From: Utricularia gibba
Taxonomy: Eukaryota; Streptophyta; Magnoliopsida; Lamiales; Lentibulariaceae
DNA: 64,000 nucleotides
Assembly (NCBI GenBank): GCA_002189035.1
Contig: CM007992.1
Span: 62,001 to 126,000, forward strand
Direction: 5' to 3'
Shown here: one piece after another, positions 47,401 through 58,216 of the stretch
Numbering within the stretch: position 1 is the first letter of the stretch
Layout of the letters: each line of letters starts with the position of its first letter
Made by a program: the position numbers and the translations under genes
The notes under the pieces: model-generated
Database searches by the model: none
The model's input: only the letters and a program-made list of their open reading frames with translations
What the model was told of the DNA's origin: nothing

Positions 47401-48433
47401 TGAATATCATGCTATATAAGTACATATATCCTGAAAATATTTTTATTTATATTTACAGATCCAGACTTCAATTAGTAGTTTTTGATGATTTCGTCTTGTA
47501 CTAATCAATTTACACTGCATATTCATTTTCTACCAATATAGTCTTCAACTTATCCAAGTGCAATGCTTTGAAGATGTTTTGTTTTTTCCTGCTGTCACTC
47601 TATTCAGGTTCAAGTGTATAGATTTGGATGGAAATGGAGTTATTACACGCAATGAAATGCAATTTTTTTATGAGGAGCAGCTGCATAGAATGGAATGTAT
47701 GGCACAAGAGCCTGTGCTTTTTGAGGATATTTTATGTCAGATAGTTGACATGATAAGTCCAGAGGTGAATTCGCAGAATATTTGTGCTGTTTTTTTGCTG
47801 GGTTATATTGTCGTATTGTACTATACTGCCGTGGGTTTTTTTGTTTATCTATGAAGGCTGTATACATGAGTCGTTCAACTAACAGCTAGCGTTCTCTTCA
47901 TTTCATTTTGCATGTCAAGTTCACATTATCAGGTTCTGCATGTAAATCATTATATGGGGAACTGTGATTTAGGGAAGGGCTTTGGATTTGCGAAGAAACA
48001 TGTCCTTTACAAACAACCTAGCATGATCCGTAATTTTCATGGGTGATATGACCAATGCACGTTTGAAGTGATTGCTTCTTCTGCAGGACGAGAGCTATAT
48101 TACATTACGTGACTTGAAGGGAAGCAAACTCTCTGGAAGTGTCTTTAATATCCTCTTTAACCTAAACAAGTTCATGGCTTTTGAAACTCGTGACCCATTT
48201 CTAATTCGGCAGGTAAAGTGATGCATTCATTATCTATATGCTTTAGTAAGAATGCGGAAGTTTTTTTCTTGATTTTCCTTTTAACGCTGCAGGAACGTGA
48301 GAACCCACATTTGACCGAATGGGACCGCTTTGCTCACAGAGAATATATTAGGCTTTCAATGGAAGAAGATGCGGAAGATGCTTCAAATGGAAGCGCAGAT
48401 GTCTGGGATGAGTCTCTTGAGGCTCCTTTTTGA
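44421..48433 (+). CDS. Protein phosphatase 2A regulatory subunit B'' (EF-hand type)
   Basis: The B'' subunit joins the PP2A catalytic and scaffold subunits and directs the phosphatase to substrates; plant relatives act in sterol (HMGR), stress and cell-plane control. Twelve exons (44421-44570, 44993-45235, 45380-45485, 45631-45730, 45934-46039, 46132-46222, 46461-46602, 46791-46938, 47016-47125, 47608-47764, 48087-48212, 48293-48433) give 539 residues. Motifs in order: [109 protein letters not shown] (first EF-hand region, [12 protein letters not shown]), [35 protein letters not shown], a clear EF-hand [12 protein letters not shown], and [20 protein letters not shown]. The end [13 protein letters not shown] is typical. 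It is B''-alpha/beta-like and differs from the shorter TON2/FASS subunit. Confidence 0.94.
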
Positions 48434-49260
48434 GTTCTTTTTGTAAGAACTGCTGAAACATTTGAATCTTTTCATATTGAGGCAGCAGCCACAGGATGCC
48501 CATATTTGTTGAAGTAACAAACTCAACAATAACCGTAAAATTGGAGCCGTCTGTTAGCATTGTTCATTGAAACTATGTGATGCTATCTTCCCCAAGTATA
48601 ACGAAGAATGTCTTTTTGTTTTCAGGTGTCCATATGAAATTCTTTGTATCAGGTGGATGTAGATCAGAAAGCAGTGTTTTCATTCAGCGTTCCGATGGAG
48701 CAGGCCACCCTTTGGAATCTCGTCCGCAATGGGTGAGAAGCACCAGTTTTATGTTATGAAGGCAGACTGGAAAAAAGGTCTCAGCTCCTATACCTTCTGC
48801 AGGCTCATATCTAACCTCCCCCGACGAAAAGGTGATGCTGCTATTCATGGCTGCATCATCATTTGTTCTCAGCTGCTCATAGGCGGCCGGAGGCGTCGGC
48901 TGACTTGTCTTAGTTTAGCTGTGCTCCTGGTGATGCTCCTCTTGTTTGTAAGAAAACGCTGCTTATTCCAGTACTTCATTTCATATGGTTTTCAACCTTC
49001 ATTCCGAAGTTGGAGGACTATGAATTGAACTTTTGCCAGCTTACTTCTTATGACGAACGGCACCGCCGCCGGACTCTGTTGTGGCCTACGACTCTCGCCT
49101 TTTTTGTTTTTTTCATTTTAGTTGGTGTGTTGTCGTGGTGAATATGAACGGACACAGAGGGGTAATGAAGTAAATAATGATGCAGTAAAGAATGGGTGTG
49201 TTGTCGTGATGAATATGAATGGATACAGAGGGGTAATGAAGTAAATAATGATGCGTGCGA
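48434..49260. other. Convergent 3' region of PP2A B'' and the C2 protein gene
   Basis: Both flanking genes end here. A tandem duplication lies at 49124-49254 (listed separately). The frames at 48577-49028 have no domain. Confidence 0.5.
49124..49254. repeat. Tandem duplication, period 71 bp
   Basis: A 60-base block starting GGTGTGTTGTCGTG occurs at 49124-49183 and again at 49195-49254. It differs at only a few bases (GTGGTG/GTGATG, GAACGGACAC/GAATGGATAC). An 11-base AGTAAAGAATG spacer follows copy one. It sits just downstream of the C2 gene stop (minus strand), probably in its 3' UTR. Confidence 0.85.
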
Positions 49261-49974
49261 TCACTTAGTGAAACTTCCAGCGGTAAAAGTAGCTCCCACC
49301 GTGATTTCACCGCGGTAGCTGAGATCACTGAAGACGACTCTGAACTTCTGTGGATGGAGTTCAGCTCTGCCGCGCTCCATTCCTTGCCGGATCACCTCAT
49401 CCAAGTAAACGCTGCAATGCAGTAGCATCTTCACCCGTCAGTAAGCATTCTAACAACAAGGGTTTTCTGATACAACTGTATATATACATACGTGGCTTGG
49501 CCGAGGCAATCGTCCTCGGAGAGGCCGTCGTGATCCATGAGTTTGATGACGAGCCGGTGCTGGTCGTCATCCCCCGCGCCAGAACCCTCCACCTTGAACT
49601 TGAACGTCTCATTCCACACGGGGTTGCTTCCTCGCCCTGCCCATCCATCACACATAAATAAATTCCTCGTCTGCGTGTTGCTTCCATTGAAAAGGGGAGA
49701 AGAAAACCTTTGATCGCTCAACTCACCATGTAGACATAAACAGAAGAGACGGTCGAGAGAAAACGAACCCGGCCCCCCGATCCCACTCTTCTGCTCCTGG
49801 TTTCCGTACTCAACAACCGCGTAAGCATCCAACGTACCTGCAGCCGATGGCAGCTGAGAACCAGCAAGAAAACAGCAACCAAATGTGTATACAAAACTCA
49901 CCACAGAAGGCAGAGTTCCTGAGCCCTTTAGCTCCAACAAGAGTGACCTCCAGTGTTCCCATATTGAAACTCAT
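49261..49974 (-). CDS. Small single-C2-domain protein (16-kDa phloem protein / ERG3-like)
   Basis: It is a 145-residue protein made of one C2 domain, which binds phospholipid, often with Ca2+. Relatives include elicitor-responsive protein 3 and 16-kDa phloem proteins. Four exons on the minus strand: 49902-49974, 49769-49837, 49492-49636, 49261-49411. Seen are MGTLEVTLVGAKGLRNSAFC (beta-1), LDAYAVVEYGNQEQKSG, GSNPVWNETFKFKVEG (conserved NPVWNE), HRLVIKLMDHDGLSEDDCLG (Asp loop DHD...DD for calcium) and a C-terminal KFRVVFSDLSYRGEITVGAT. The first ATG in frame (49974) opens MSFNMGTLEV; the second (49962) would start exactly at the C2 strand. The second intron donor is inferred from frame (CCGG|gttcgt), so GIGGPGRGSN at that join is less certain. 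A TATA box stands at about 50033-50038. Confidence 0.88.
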
Positions 49975-50723
49975 AGCAGAAGCAGTCTAGACGTCTGTGT
50001 GCTGATGGTTTAGAGGGAATATGTCTGTGCATATATAGACAGTTGAGACATGGGAAAGTTACACGCGCAGTCGTTGCTCTTCGTGTTTACCATTAAACGG
50101 TCTTGGGATTTTGAAAGTCAGCAATCGGGCTTCACACAGGCCCCGTCTAGCGAAACCCACATCCTACTTTGACCGTCTATCTGCTCTGGGTGTTGCCTCC
50201 CATGACTGAGTCCAGATTTTTGATACAGGCAATTAATTCACAAGATGGCTGATTAAAGGGGTGGAATGAGTCACTTTTGTGTTATGTTTCTTGTAATAAT
50301 TGAGTTTTGTGACGTGCTTATTACATATAAATTCAATGACTAGGTTTAGGTCTTCCAAGCCAAGGCTGGGGAGGCCTGGTCAGGTCAACCAACGCGGCTC
50401 GGGGGGCGAAATTGAAAATAACGTAAAACTGGGATGCGTTTGATAATAGATGGAAGAGTGTGGGCGGACTTGTAATTAGATAGTAAATGAGGGGTCGTCG
50501 AAGTATCTTCGTTATTCCGGAACTCTCTGGAGGGAACCAGAGTGGGGGTGGCAAACCACCGAATGGAACGCGCAAGAACTTTCTAGGCTCAAGTAGCGAA
50601 CGCTATATATATGTGTAAGCGTCTCCTGACCTGCTTCATAGTTGCAGTTTGATAAGATTTGTTAGGCATCAAGCCTCGGCGTTTTTAAGTTCGCACTGAG
50701 TTTCTGCGTGCTTGTTGTTGATA
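49975..50723. promoter_or_regulatory. Divergent promoter of C2 protein and HSP70, with heat-shock elements
   Basis: On the C2 side a minus-strand TATA (CTATATAT) is at about 50031-50038. On the HSP70 side are two dyads of the heat-shock element pattern: TTCcgGAA at 50515-50522 and GAActTTC at 50576-50583. A TATATATAT box at 50604-50612 follows about 20 bp later. This arrangement is the textbook layout for heat-shock factor control. Confidence 0.75.
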
Positions 50724-53055
50724 ATGGTGGGAAAAGGCGAAGGACCGGCGATCGGAATCGACCTTGGAACGACTTACTCCTGCGTCGGAGTATGGCAGCA
50801 CGACCGGGTGGAGATCATTGCGAATGATCAGGGGAACCGTACCACTCCGTCGTATGTGGCGTTCACTGACACGGAGCGTCTCATCGGAGATGCGGCCAAG
50901 AACCAGGTCGCCATGAACCCTATCAACACGGTTTTCGGTGAGTCGGCGTTTTGAATTCTTCATTTCTTGCTATGGGATTTTGTTGCCTGCGATTGAATTC
51001 TTATGTTTGTATTTTATTTCTTTCCGTGTGCGATGCTCCATTATGTTCGATAATCTGATTAAACATTCAAGTTTCCGGGGGAATCTTGTTGCGGTTTCTG
51101 TAATCAAGGAATGAATGGTTGTTGGATGTTTATACTGAACCGCATAGTTTAGTTTTCCTTTCAATGTTTTTGGGTTTCATGCGTGTTTGTGCCTGAACGA
51201 AGCGCGAGTGTTTCAGTAGGATATCGAGGCTAGATCTTGCCTTTTGAGTCTTAATACTGGTGTCCAAAGCAACGTGCTGTTGGTTCAAGTTACTTAGTGT
51301 TGGATTTCTGTTGCAGATGCGAAGAGATTGATCGGTCGTAGATTCAGTGACACATCAGTGAAGGACGATGTCAAGCTCTGGCCATTCAAGGTCGTCGCTG
51401 GGCCTGGAGATAAGCCCATGATCGTGGTCACTTACAAGGGAGAAGAAAAACAGTTTGCGGCTGAGGAGATCTCTTCCATGGTTCTAATCAAGATGAAGGA
51501 GATCGCTGAGGCCTTTCTTGGGACTACCGTAAAGAATGCCGTGATCACAGTGCCGGCATACTTCAACGATTCTCAGCGTCAGGCTACAAAAGATGCAGGG
51601 GCCATTTCTGGTCTCAATGTTATGAGGATAATCAACGAGCCCACTGCCGCAGCTATCGCATATGGTCTGGATAAGAAGGCTACCAGTTCTGGCGAGAAGA
51701 ATGTGCTCATATTTGATCTTGGCGGCGGCACCTTCGATGTCTCTCTCCTCACCATCGAGGAGGGTATCTTTGAAGTTAAAGCCACGGCTGGTGATACTCA
51801 TCTCGGAGGAGAGGATTTCGACAACCGGATGGTGAGTCATTTTGTTCAGGAATTCAAGCGGAAAAACAAGAAGGATATAAGTGGAAACCCGAGAGCACTC
51901 CGAAGGCTACGAACAGCCTGCGAGAGGGCAAAGAGAACCCTGTCTTCCACTGCCCAGACAACGATTGAGATCGATTCCCTGTTCGAGGGCATCGACTTTT
52001 ACACCACGATCACACGTGCGAGGTTTGAGGAGCTGAATATGGATCTGTTTCGAAAGTGCATGGAGCCGGTGGAGAAGTGCTTGAGGGATGCGAAGATGGA
52101 CAAGAGCAGTGTGCATGATGTTGTCTTGGTGGGAGGCTCCACCAGGATTCCCAAGGTGCAGCAGCTTCTGCAGGACTTTTTCAATGGGAAAGAGCTATGC
52201 AAAAGCATCAACCCTGATGAAGCCGTGGCTTACGGTGCAGCTGTGCAAGCAGCAATCCTAAGCGGTGAAGGGAACGAGAAGGTCCAGGACCTGCTCTTGC
52301 TGGATGTCACTCCGCTGTCGCTTGGCCTTGAGACAGCGGGCGGTGTCATGACCGTTCTGATCCCGAGGAATACCACTATTCCCACGAAGAAGGAGCAGGT
52401 CTTCTCTACCTATTCCGATAACCAGCCTGGAGTTTTGATTCAGGTGTTTGAAGGCGAAAGAGCAAGAACCCGTGACAACAATCTGCTCGGGAAATTTGAG
52501 CTGTCTGGAATCCCGCCGGCGCCTAGAGGTGTTCCACAGATAACCGTTTGCTTCGACATTGACGCCAACGGTATCCTGAATGTTTCTGCGGAGGACAAGA
52601 CGTCGGGTCAGAAGAACAAGATCACCATCACCAACGACAAGGGAAGACTCTCCAAAGAGGAGATTGAGAAGATGGTGCAGGAAGCTGAAAAGTACAAATC
52701 CGAGGATGAGGAACACAAGAAGAAGGTAGAGTCCAAGAATTCGCTGGAAAACTACGCTTACAACATGAGGAACACAATCAAGGATGAGAAGATTTCCTCG
52801 AAGCTCGACCCGGCAGACAGGAAAAGGATTGAGGATGCCGTTGAAGGAGCCATCAAGTGGTTAGACTCAAACCAACTGGCCGAAGCTGAGGAGTTCGATG
52901 ACAAGGTGAAGGAGCTGGAGGGCATTTGCAACCCCATCATCGCCAAGATGTACCAGGGCGGTGGCGGTGGAGGTGTTCCCGGCATGGATGAAGACGACCC
53001 CGCACCTCGCGGCTCCACCGGTGGTTCTGGCCCCAAGATTGAAGAAGTTGACTAA
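50724..53055 (+). CDS. HSP70: Cytosolic HSP70 / HSC70 chaperone
   Basis: This is an ATP-driven chaperone of the cytosol and nucleus that folds and disaggregates proteins with J-proteins and nucleotide-exchange factors. Two exons (50724-50937, 51317-53055) give 650 residues; the single intron at the D71-like position ([10 protein letters not shown]) is usual for plant cytosolic HSP70. Three family signatures are visible: [25 protein letters not shown] and [16 protein letters not shown]. The nucleotide-binding domain spans ~1-385, the substrate-binding domain ~395-510 ([20 protein letters not shown]), and the lid follows. A Gly-rich tail ([11 protein letters not shown]) precedes the C-terminal EEVD that binds TPR co-chaperones and marks the cytosolic class. 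Two heat-shock elements and a TATA box stand upstream, suggesting heat induction. Confidence 0.97.
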
Positions 53056-53750
53056 ACTTCCACCTCAAAACAGTTGCTTGTGATTTTCTGCCGAGCTTGT
53101 TGCTACAATGGCTGTTGTGTTCTTGCAAAATTTTCTACATGAAAGGACCCCCCTTGTTTTGTACACACGCAGATCATCCTTGTAGGAGACGCAGATACAG
53201 CAGAATGTATCAGAATGGCATCCCGTCCCATCTCAGTACGCACTGAAATAAAAACAGGGGAAGGGAAGCAAGCTGCCACTGTGTTTCAGGCGAGAATCCC
53301 AACTCGTGCCACCCGTGCTTCTTCTTCTCATCTGTCTTTTCCCTTGCGACATTTCCTGCTTCGAGACTCGTTCAAAACAAACAAAACCTCATTCACGCTT
53401 CACAACCCCTGTTTTGTTTTGTGTGAAGAATGAGTGAAATGCTTCCATGGTTTGCTCCTTTTTTTTTGTAGTAATTTGAATTGATTATTGTACTGTTTTA
53501 GCTGAATATTATTTCCCACCTCTCACCCATTGAATGCTTTACCGGCCTCAGCACCACACCACCACTCTCCCTTTTTCCTTAGCGAACACATTTACCTCTT
53601 CATCTGCTATTTTATCTACCTACACAGGTGGTCCTCAATCGCCACTTCTTCCTGCTCAAACGCTTCTGCATTTAATTGGGTTTCTTTTTTCCTTTATGGA
53701 AGAAAGACTGGGATTTTGTCCCTGAATTTCGAATTCTTTTGCAGGGTAGC
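53056..53750. other. HSP70 3' UTR and GATA leader
   Basis: A pyrimidine-rich tract and gcag just before the GATA ATG (ttttgcag at about 53737-53744) suggest a 5' UTR intron. No gene is supported. The small frames over 53530-53763 extend into the leader without a domain. Confidence 0.5.
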
Positions 53751-54722
53751 ATGGAGAGTTTGAACTCTGTTCAGGAGATTGTCGCCGTCGATGACAGTAA
53801 TGATGTCTCCGGCGATGATTTATTTGTCGACCAGTTACTGGATTTCTCCCAAGGATTCTACGACGCGGAGTTGCCGTCGCAGAAGTTGGAGGAGGTTGAC
53901 GAAGAGAAAGATAAAATTTTTCCAGTTTCGGAGAAACCGCCGGCGCCATTGGGCAATGTTCTTTCGTCAGACACTGATTTGGATCCTCTCATTCAACCGG
54001 TGAGTGGAAAAGAAACGGTTCCTGAGGTGAAAGGTAAAGGGGAGAGTAACTCAAATTGAAATGGTGTAATTGCTTTTTTTCTTTCTTTCTTCCTTCAGGT
54101 TGATGAGTTGGAAAGTCTGGAATGGCTTTCCCATTTCGTGGAAGACACATTTTCCGACTTCTCCCTCACAGGAAAACTGCCAGAGAAAATGGATGCTCCG
54201 CCACAGGAGAAAGAGACAGTTGTTTCGGTGGTTCAAACAAAAGCCAGAACGAAAAGACCCCGCGCCGGAACGCGTGTATGCCCAATCTTATCTTCTCCTC
54301 CTGCAGACTCGACAACCAGTTGTTCCTCCTCATCTTCTTCATCCCCAACATCCTTCATATCTCAAAGGATCACCTCCGAGAAACCCCTCACCAAGAAGAC
54401 GAAAACGCAACCCTCGGAGGACTCCGGCGCGACCGGGGGGCAAACACGCAAATGTAGGCATTGTGGGGTCACGAAGACGCCGCAGTGGAGAGCTGGTCCT
54501 CTGGGTTCCAAGACGCTCTGCAACGCATGCGGGGTGAGGTATAAATCAGGGCGCCTGTTGCCTGAGTACCGGCCAGCGTGTAGCCCGACGTTTTCCAGTG
54601 AACTGCACTCGAACAACCACCGGAAAGTAATGGAAATGCGACGGAGAAAAGAGATGGGAATGGAAGCCGGCGGGGAGGTCCAAGTTTTTGAATTTATTCT
54701 GCAGGTGGGAAAAAGAAAGTAG
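53751..54722 (+). CDS. Class A GATA zinc-finger transcription factor
   Basis: This is a nuclear factor that binds (A/T)GATA(A/G) sites; subfamily I members act in light, nitrogen and growth control. Two exons (53751-53999, 54099-54722) give 290 residues. The acidic N-terminus ([35 protein letters not shown]) and [20 protein letters not shown] are conserved subfamily-I blocks. A Ser-rich run ([15 protein letters not shown]) follows. The single type-IVb finger near residue 200 is [20 protein letters not shown] then [23 protein letters not shown]2-C-X18-C-X2-C with the plant basic tail. The last ~40 residues ([17 protein letters not shown]) are typical. The subfamily member (GATA5/6/7-like) is not resolved. 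Confidence 0.93.
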
Positions 54723-55058
54723 ACACTACAGTGCGCCGTAGGAATGGACCGGGAAGAGCGTATCGTAGACGCGGCGTCGTGGTGTAACCAACCATGTTTG
54801 GGATATGCTCCTTGTTCACGGTTCAATCATTTATTTGTATGCAACTTCAGAGCTTGAGAGAGAAATGAGAAGAGGGCGGGAGCTTCTGAGATGGCGATCA
54901 AGTAGCTGTACCCACTTTCCCCAATGAAGAAGAATTAGTGAATGCTATGGCTCTTCATCTCTTCAACAAGAGTGTTATTTGAAAATTATGTAATCTAAGC
55001 CATTTAAAAAAAAAAAAAAAAACCAGTGACTAGAAGGTAAAAAAAGGGGACCCACAGA
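54723..55058. other. GATA 3' UTR and spacer before tRNA
   Basis: A run of 18 A at 55005-55022 ends the visible AT-rich stretch. The T-run needed for Pol III termination of the minus-strand tRNA is the AAAAAAA at about 55039-55045 on the plus strand. Confidence 0.5.
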
Positions 55059-55131
55059 CGCCCACCGTGGGGCTCGAACCCACGACCACAAGGTTAAGAG
55101 CCTTGCGCTCTACCGACTGAGCTAGACGGGC
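55059..55131 (-). tRNA. tRNA-Lys (anticodon CTT)
   Basis: The minus strand reads GCCCGTCTAGCTCAGTCGG at the 5' end, with acceptor stem pairing to GGTGGGC plus discriminator G. The D arm carries the A-box TAGCTCAGTCGG. The anticodon loop CTCTTAA gives anticodon CTT, decoding AAG. The T arm holds GGTTCGAGCC (B-box). Length is 73 nt without an intron. A T-run downstream on the transcribed strand can stop Pol III. It is a nuclear, not organellar, tRNA by context. Confidence 0.95.
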
Positions 55132-55338
55132 TTGGTGATAACACTTTTATAATTATTATATACCTTGTATTACTTCTATTTGTATTATCTGACGCCGCTG
55201 GCACAAGATGATAGGCTGACTCCTTGTGGCCGCAGAAGGGTTATCTTTCTCCTGAACAGAACCGAGTTTTGTACAAGTTTTTAAAATAAAAGTTTCCGGG
55301 CGGGGAGCCATCTTGCTATCGTCGAGGATAAGGAAAAA

Positions 55339-56917
55339 ATGGCTTCAGCTTCATTCCTCAAGTCATCTCCAGTCCTTGACAAATCTGAGTACATCAAGGG
55401 GCAGTCCCTTCTACGGCAGCAGCCAATGGCCGTTGTTCGCTGCAACGTTGTCCCCTCAGCTCTCACCGTTCGTGCCAGCTATGCCGATGAACTTGTCAAA
55501 ACTGCGGTAAGTGGACTAGAAACATAGCACCTTTTTTGGATCAGAAGCTCACCCGATTTGGTGGTTGTAGAAAACTGTTGCATCTCCTGGTCGAGGAATC
55601 TTGGCGATGGATGAATCGAATGCTACCTGCGGAAAGCGTCTAGCTTCCATTGGGCTTGAGAATACGGAGTCTAACCGCCAAGCTTACAGGACTCTTTTGG
55701 TTTCAGCTCCAGGACTTGGGCAGTATATTTCAGGAGCAATTCTTTTTGAAGAAACACTCTACCAATCCACTACTGATGGAAAGAAGATTGTTGATGTGCT
55801 GGTTGAGCAGGGGATCGTTCCTGGTATCAAAGTTGACAAGGTGAGTCATTGGTTAAAATCAATGTATTGAACATGATATTGAAGCCATGATATTTATAAC
55901 ACAGGGTCTTGTTCCCTTGGCTGGCTCCAACTCTGAGTCTTGGTGCCAAGGTCTTGATGGATTGGCTTCTCGTTCCGCTGCTTACTATCAGCAAGGTGCC
56001 CGCTTTGCCAAATGGTATGGATTTCTGTTGCACAAGCGCTTCTCAGCAAACTTTGTTGTGGGATCTTTGAATATTCCTTGAGAGAGGAGTATAACATCAC
56101 CTTTTTACCATGAAAATGAAGGCGTACGGTGGTGAGCATTCCGAATGGTCCATCAGCACTTGCTGTCAAGGAAGCAGCATGGGGTCTGGCGAGATATGCA
56201 GCCATCTCCCAGGTATGCTGAACTTGTGCATTTCTTTTAAGAGCTTCTCATCCTCTAATGAGAAGCATGGTCCTAATTCATCAGGACAACGGATTGGTTC
56301 CTATTGTGGAGCCTGAGATCCTTCTAGATGGTGATCATGGAATCGAGAGGACATTCGAGGTTGCTCATAATGTATGGTCCGAGGTTTTCTTCTACCTGGC
56401 TCAGAATAACGTCTTGTTTGAAGGCATTCTCTTGAAACCTAGCATGGTTACCCCGGGTGCTGAGAGCAAGAACAAGGCTTCCCCAGAACAAGTTGCTGAA
56501 TACACTCTCAATCTTCTGAAAAGAAGAGTCCCTCCTGCTGTCCCTGGAATAATGGTGACTATCTTTACACTAACTTCTCATGTGGTTTTGGACATCGAAA
56601 CTGGCAGGGAAGTGCTAACTTGTTTCTCATCATTACAGTTTTTGTCTGGAGGGCAATCTGAAGTAGAGGCCACTCTCAACTTGAACGCAATGAACCAAGC
56701 ACCGAACCCGTGGCATGTCTCTTTCTCTTATGCACGAGCCCTCCAGAATACTTGCCTGAAGACATGGGGAGGAAGGCCAGAGAATGTGAAGGCAGCACAA
56801 GAGGTTCTCCTCATTAGAGCCAAGGCCAACTCTCAGGCTCAGCTCGGCAAGTACACCGCTGAAGGTGAGTCCGAGGAAGCCAAAAAGGAGTTATTCGTCA
56901 AGGGCTACAGTTACTAA
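55339..56917 (+). CDS. FBA: Chloroplast fructose-bisphosphate aldolase (class I)
   Basis: The enzyme joins dihydroxyacetone phosphate with glyceraldehyde-3-phosphate or erythrose-4-phosphate in the Calvin-Benson cycle. Six exons (55339-55506, 55571-55840, 55905-56014, 56122-56212, 56285-56554, 56639-56917) give 395 residues. The first ~45 residues ([20 protein letters not shown], then ALTVRA) are a plastid transit peptide. The catalytic domain shows [70 protein letters not shown] (Schiff-base Lys in ILLKPSM), [20 protein letters not shown] and [14 protein letters not shown]. The C-terminal Tyr needed for activity is present (VKGYSY). Intron phases are in frame throughout. It resembles plastid FBA1-3. 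Confidence 0.96.
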
Positions 56918-57385
56918 ATGTTCCCATTTCAGATTGTTTTGTTAAAGCTTTTGCTGTACGGTGAGGGAGAGGCAAAGAAACTGTGTTTTTCTGTGAACTC
57001 TGTGTTTGTTGGCAATGGTTTACTGTACTTGAGCCTGTTTCATCAAAAGGAGATTCCCCCAAAAGGCTAAACCAGAAGCATGTTCATATTCACTGCTCTG
57101 TTTCTGCACCGACGGCAGCAACCTTTTGATCCTTTCTCAGCAGCGGGGCTTCTAGAAGCAAGGCTGTAGAATGATGCAGCGACCTTAGGCTTTATTTATT
57201 ATTATTTAATATTGTTTAATCAGCATATTAATAATGCTTTTGGTCCTAATGGGCTTATGGTGGTCTGGAGTCGGCGGTTACACATCTCGGCCCAATACTT
57301 TGAAATGGATATAACAAGCGCCAACGCGAAGCTCTGGGTTCAGTGGTGATCGGTAGCGTTGCGAGTCTTGTTGCTTTGATGTGTC
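56918..57385. other. Aldolase 3' UTR and FAS1-gene promoter
   Basis: An AT-rich stretch (57190-57240) separates the genes. No further gene is seen. Confidence 0.5.
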
Positions 57386-58216
57386 ATGGCGCCGCCGCCG
57401 ATCTTGCGCTTTTCTGTCATATTTCTGGTCGCTTGCTGCGCTTCCGCAGCCGGAGGTGAAACTTTCACGACTTATCTGCAAGAGCACAATGCGATGGTTG
57501 AAACGATCAGAAACAACGGTTTCATTCTGTTCGCGAACGCCATCGAAACCTCCGATCTCCGATTCGATCTCCTCAAACCAACAAACGACGGGGAAGAAGG
57601 CTCCAGTTCGCTCTTCACTATTTTTGCTCCAAGAAACGAGCTGATCTTCGCTGTCGACACGGCCTACAACGCAACCGAGTACGTCAACATTCTCCGTTAC
57701 CACGTGATTCCCAACCGCCGTCACAGTTATGCGGATCTGCAAAATCTTACTTCTCGCTCACTGGAAACTCTGGTTCCTGAGTACGCTGTGTTGATCGAAG
57801 ATTCGAGTGACGTGAACTCGTTTCGTGATTCAAGCGACGGCGTTACGGTTGATGGAATTCGGATTTCGAATCCTAATCTGTTTCTAGGGCAAAGATTGGC
57901 CGTTCACGGAATCGATGGGATTCTCTTAAAAGAAACGAGCCTGATGCGTGGTCTTGATTTTCCTGATGATAACGAGCCGAGATTTTTAACTCCATCAGAA
58001 TCTCCCTCTCCGGCGGCTGGGCCAATTGGAAGCCATGCGCCTGGGTCGCAATTTCCCGCGAATGATGATGCGTTGGCCATCCCACCAACTAAAGCCACAG
58101 GGCTTCAGGCTGAACATCTTGTGAACCAAGGAAGCGAGAAAAGTAGCCGTGATCCAGGTTTCCTCCGATGGATGAACCGCAGGCACCATCGCCAAAGTCG
58201 CCCAGGTGATCTCTGA
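57386..58216 (+). CDS. FAS1 (fasciclin-like) domain secreted protein
   Basis: FAS1-domain proteins are secreted cell-wall or apoplast proteins; related fasciclin-like arabinogalactan proteins (FLA19-21-like) act in adhesion and wall sensing. It is a single exon of 276 residues. A signal peptide is clear (residues 1-22, RFSVIFLVACCASAAGGE). One FAS1 domain follows: VETIRNNGFILFANAIETSD, FTIFAPRNELIFAVD (H1-like), VNILRYHVIPNRR (H2, YH motif), and the end LAVHGIDGILL. Possible N-glycosylation sites are NAT and NLT. A Pro/Ser/Ala region (SESPSPAAGPIGS) could carry arabinogalactan glycans. No GPI-anchor signal is evident: the C-terminus is basic and polar (RHHRQSRPGDL). Confidence 0.88.
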   Translation: MAPPPILRFSVIFLVACCASAAGGETFTTYLQEHNAMVETIRNNGFILFANAIETSDLRFDLLKPTNDGEEGSSSLFTIFAPRNELIFAVDTAYNATEYVNILRYHVIPNRRHSYADLQNLTSRSLETLVPEYAVLIEDSSDVNSFRDSSDGVTVDGIRISNPNLFLGQRLAVHGIDGILLKETSLMRGLDFPDDNEPRFLTPSESPSPAAGPIGSHAPGSQFPANDDALAIPPTKATGLQAEHLVNQGSEKSSRDPGFLRWMNRRHHRQSRPGDL

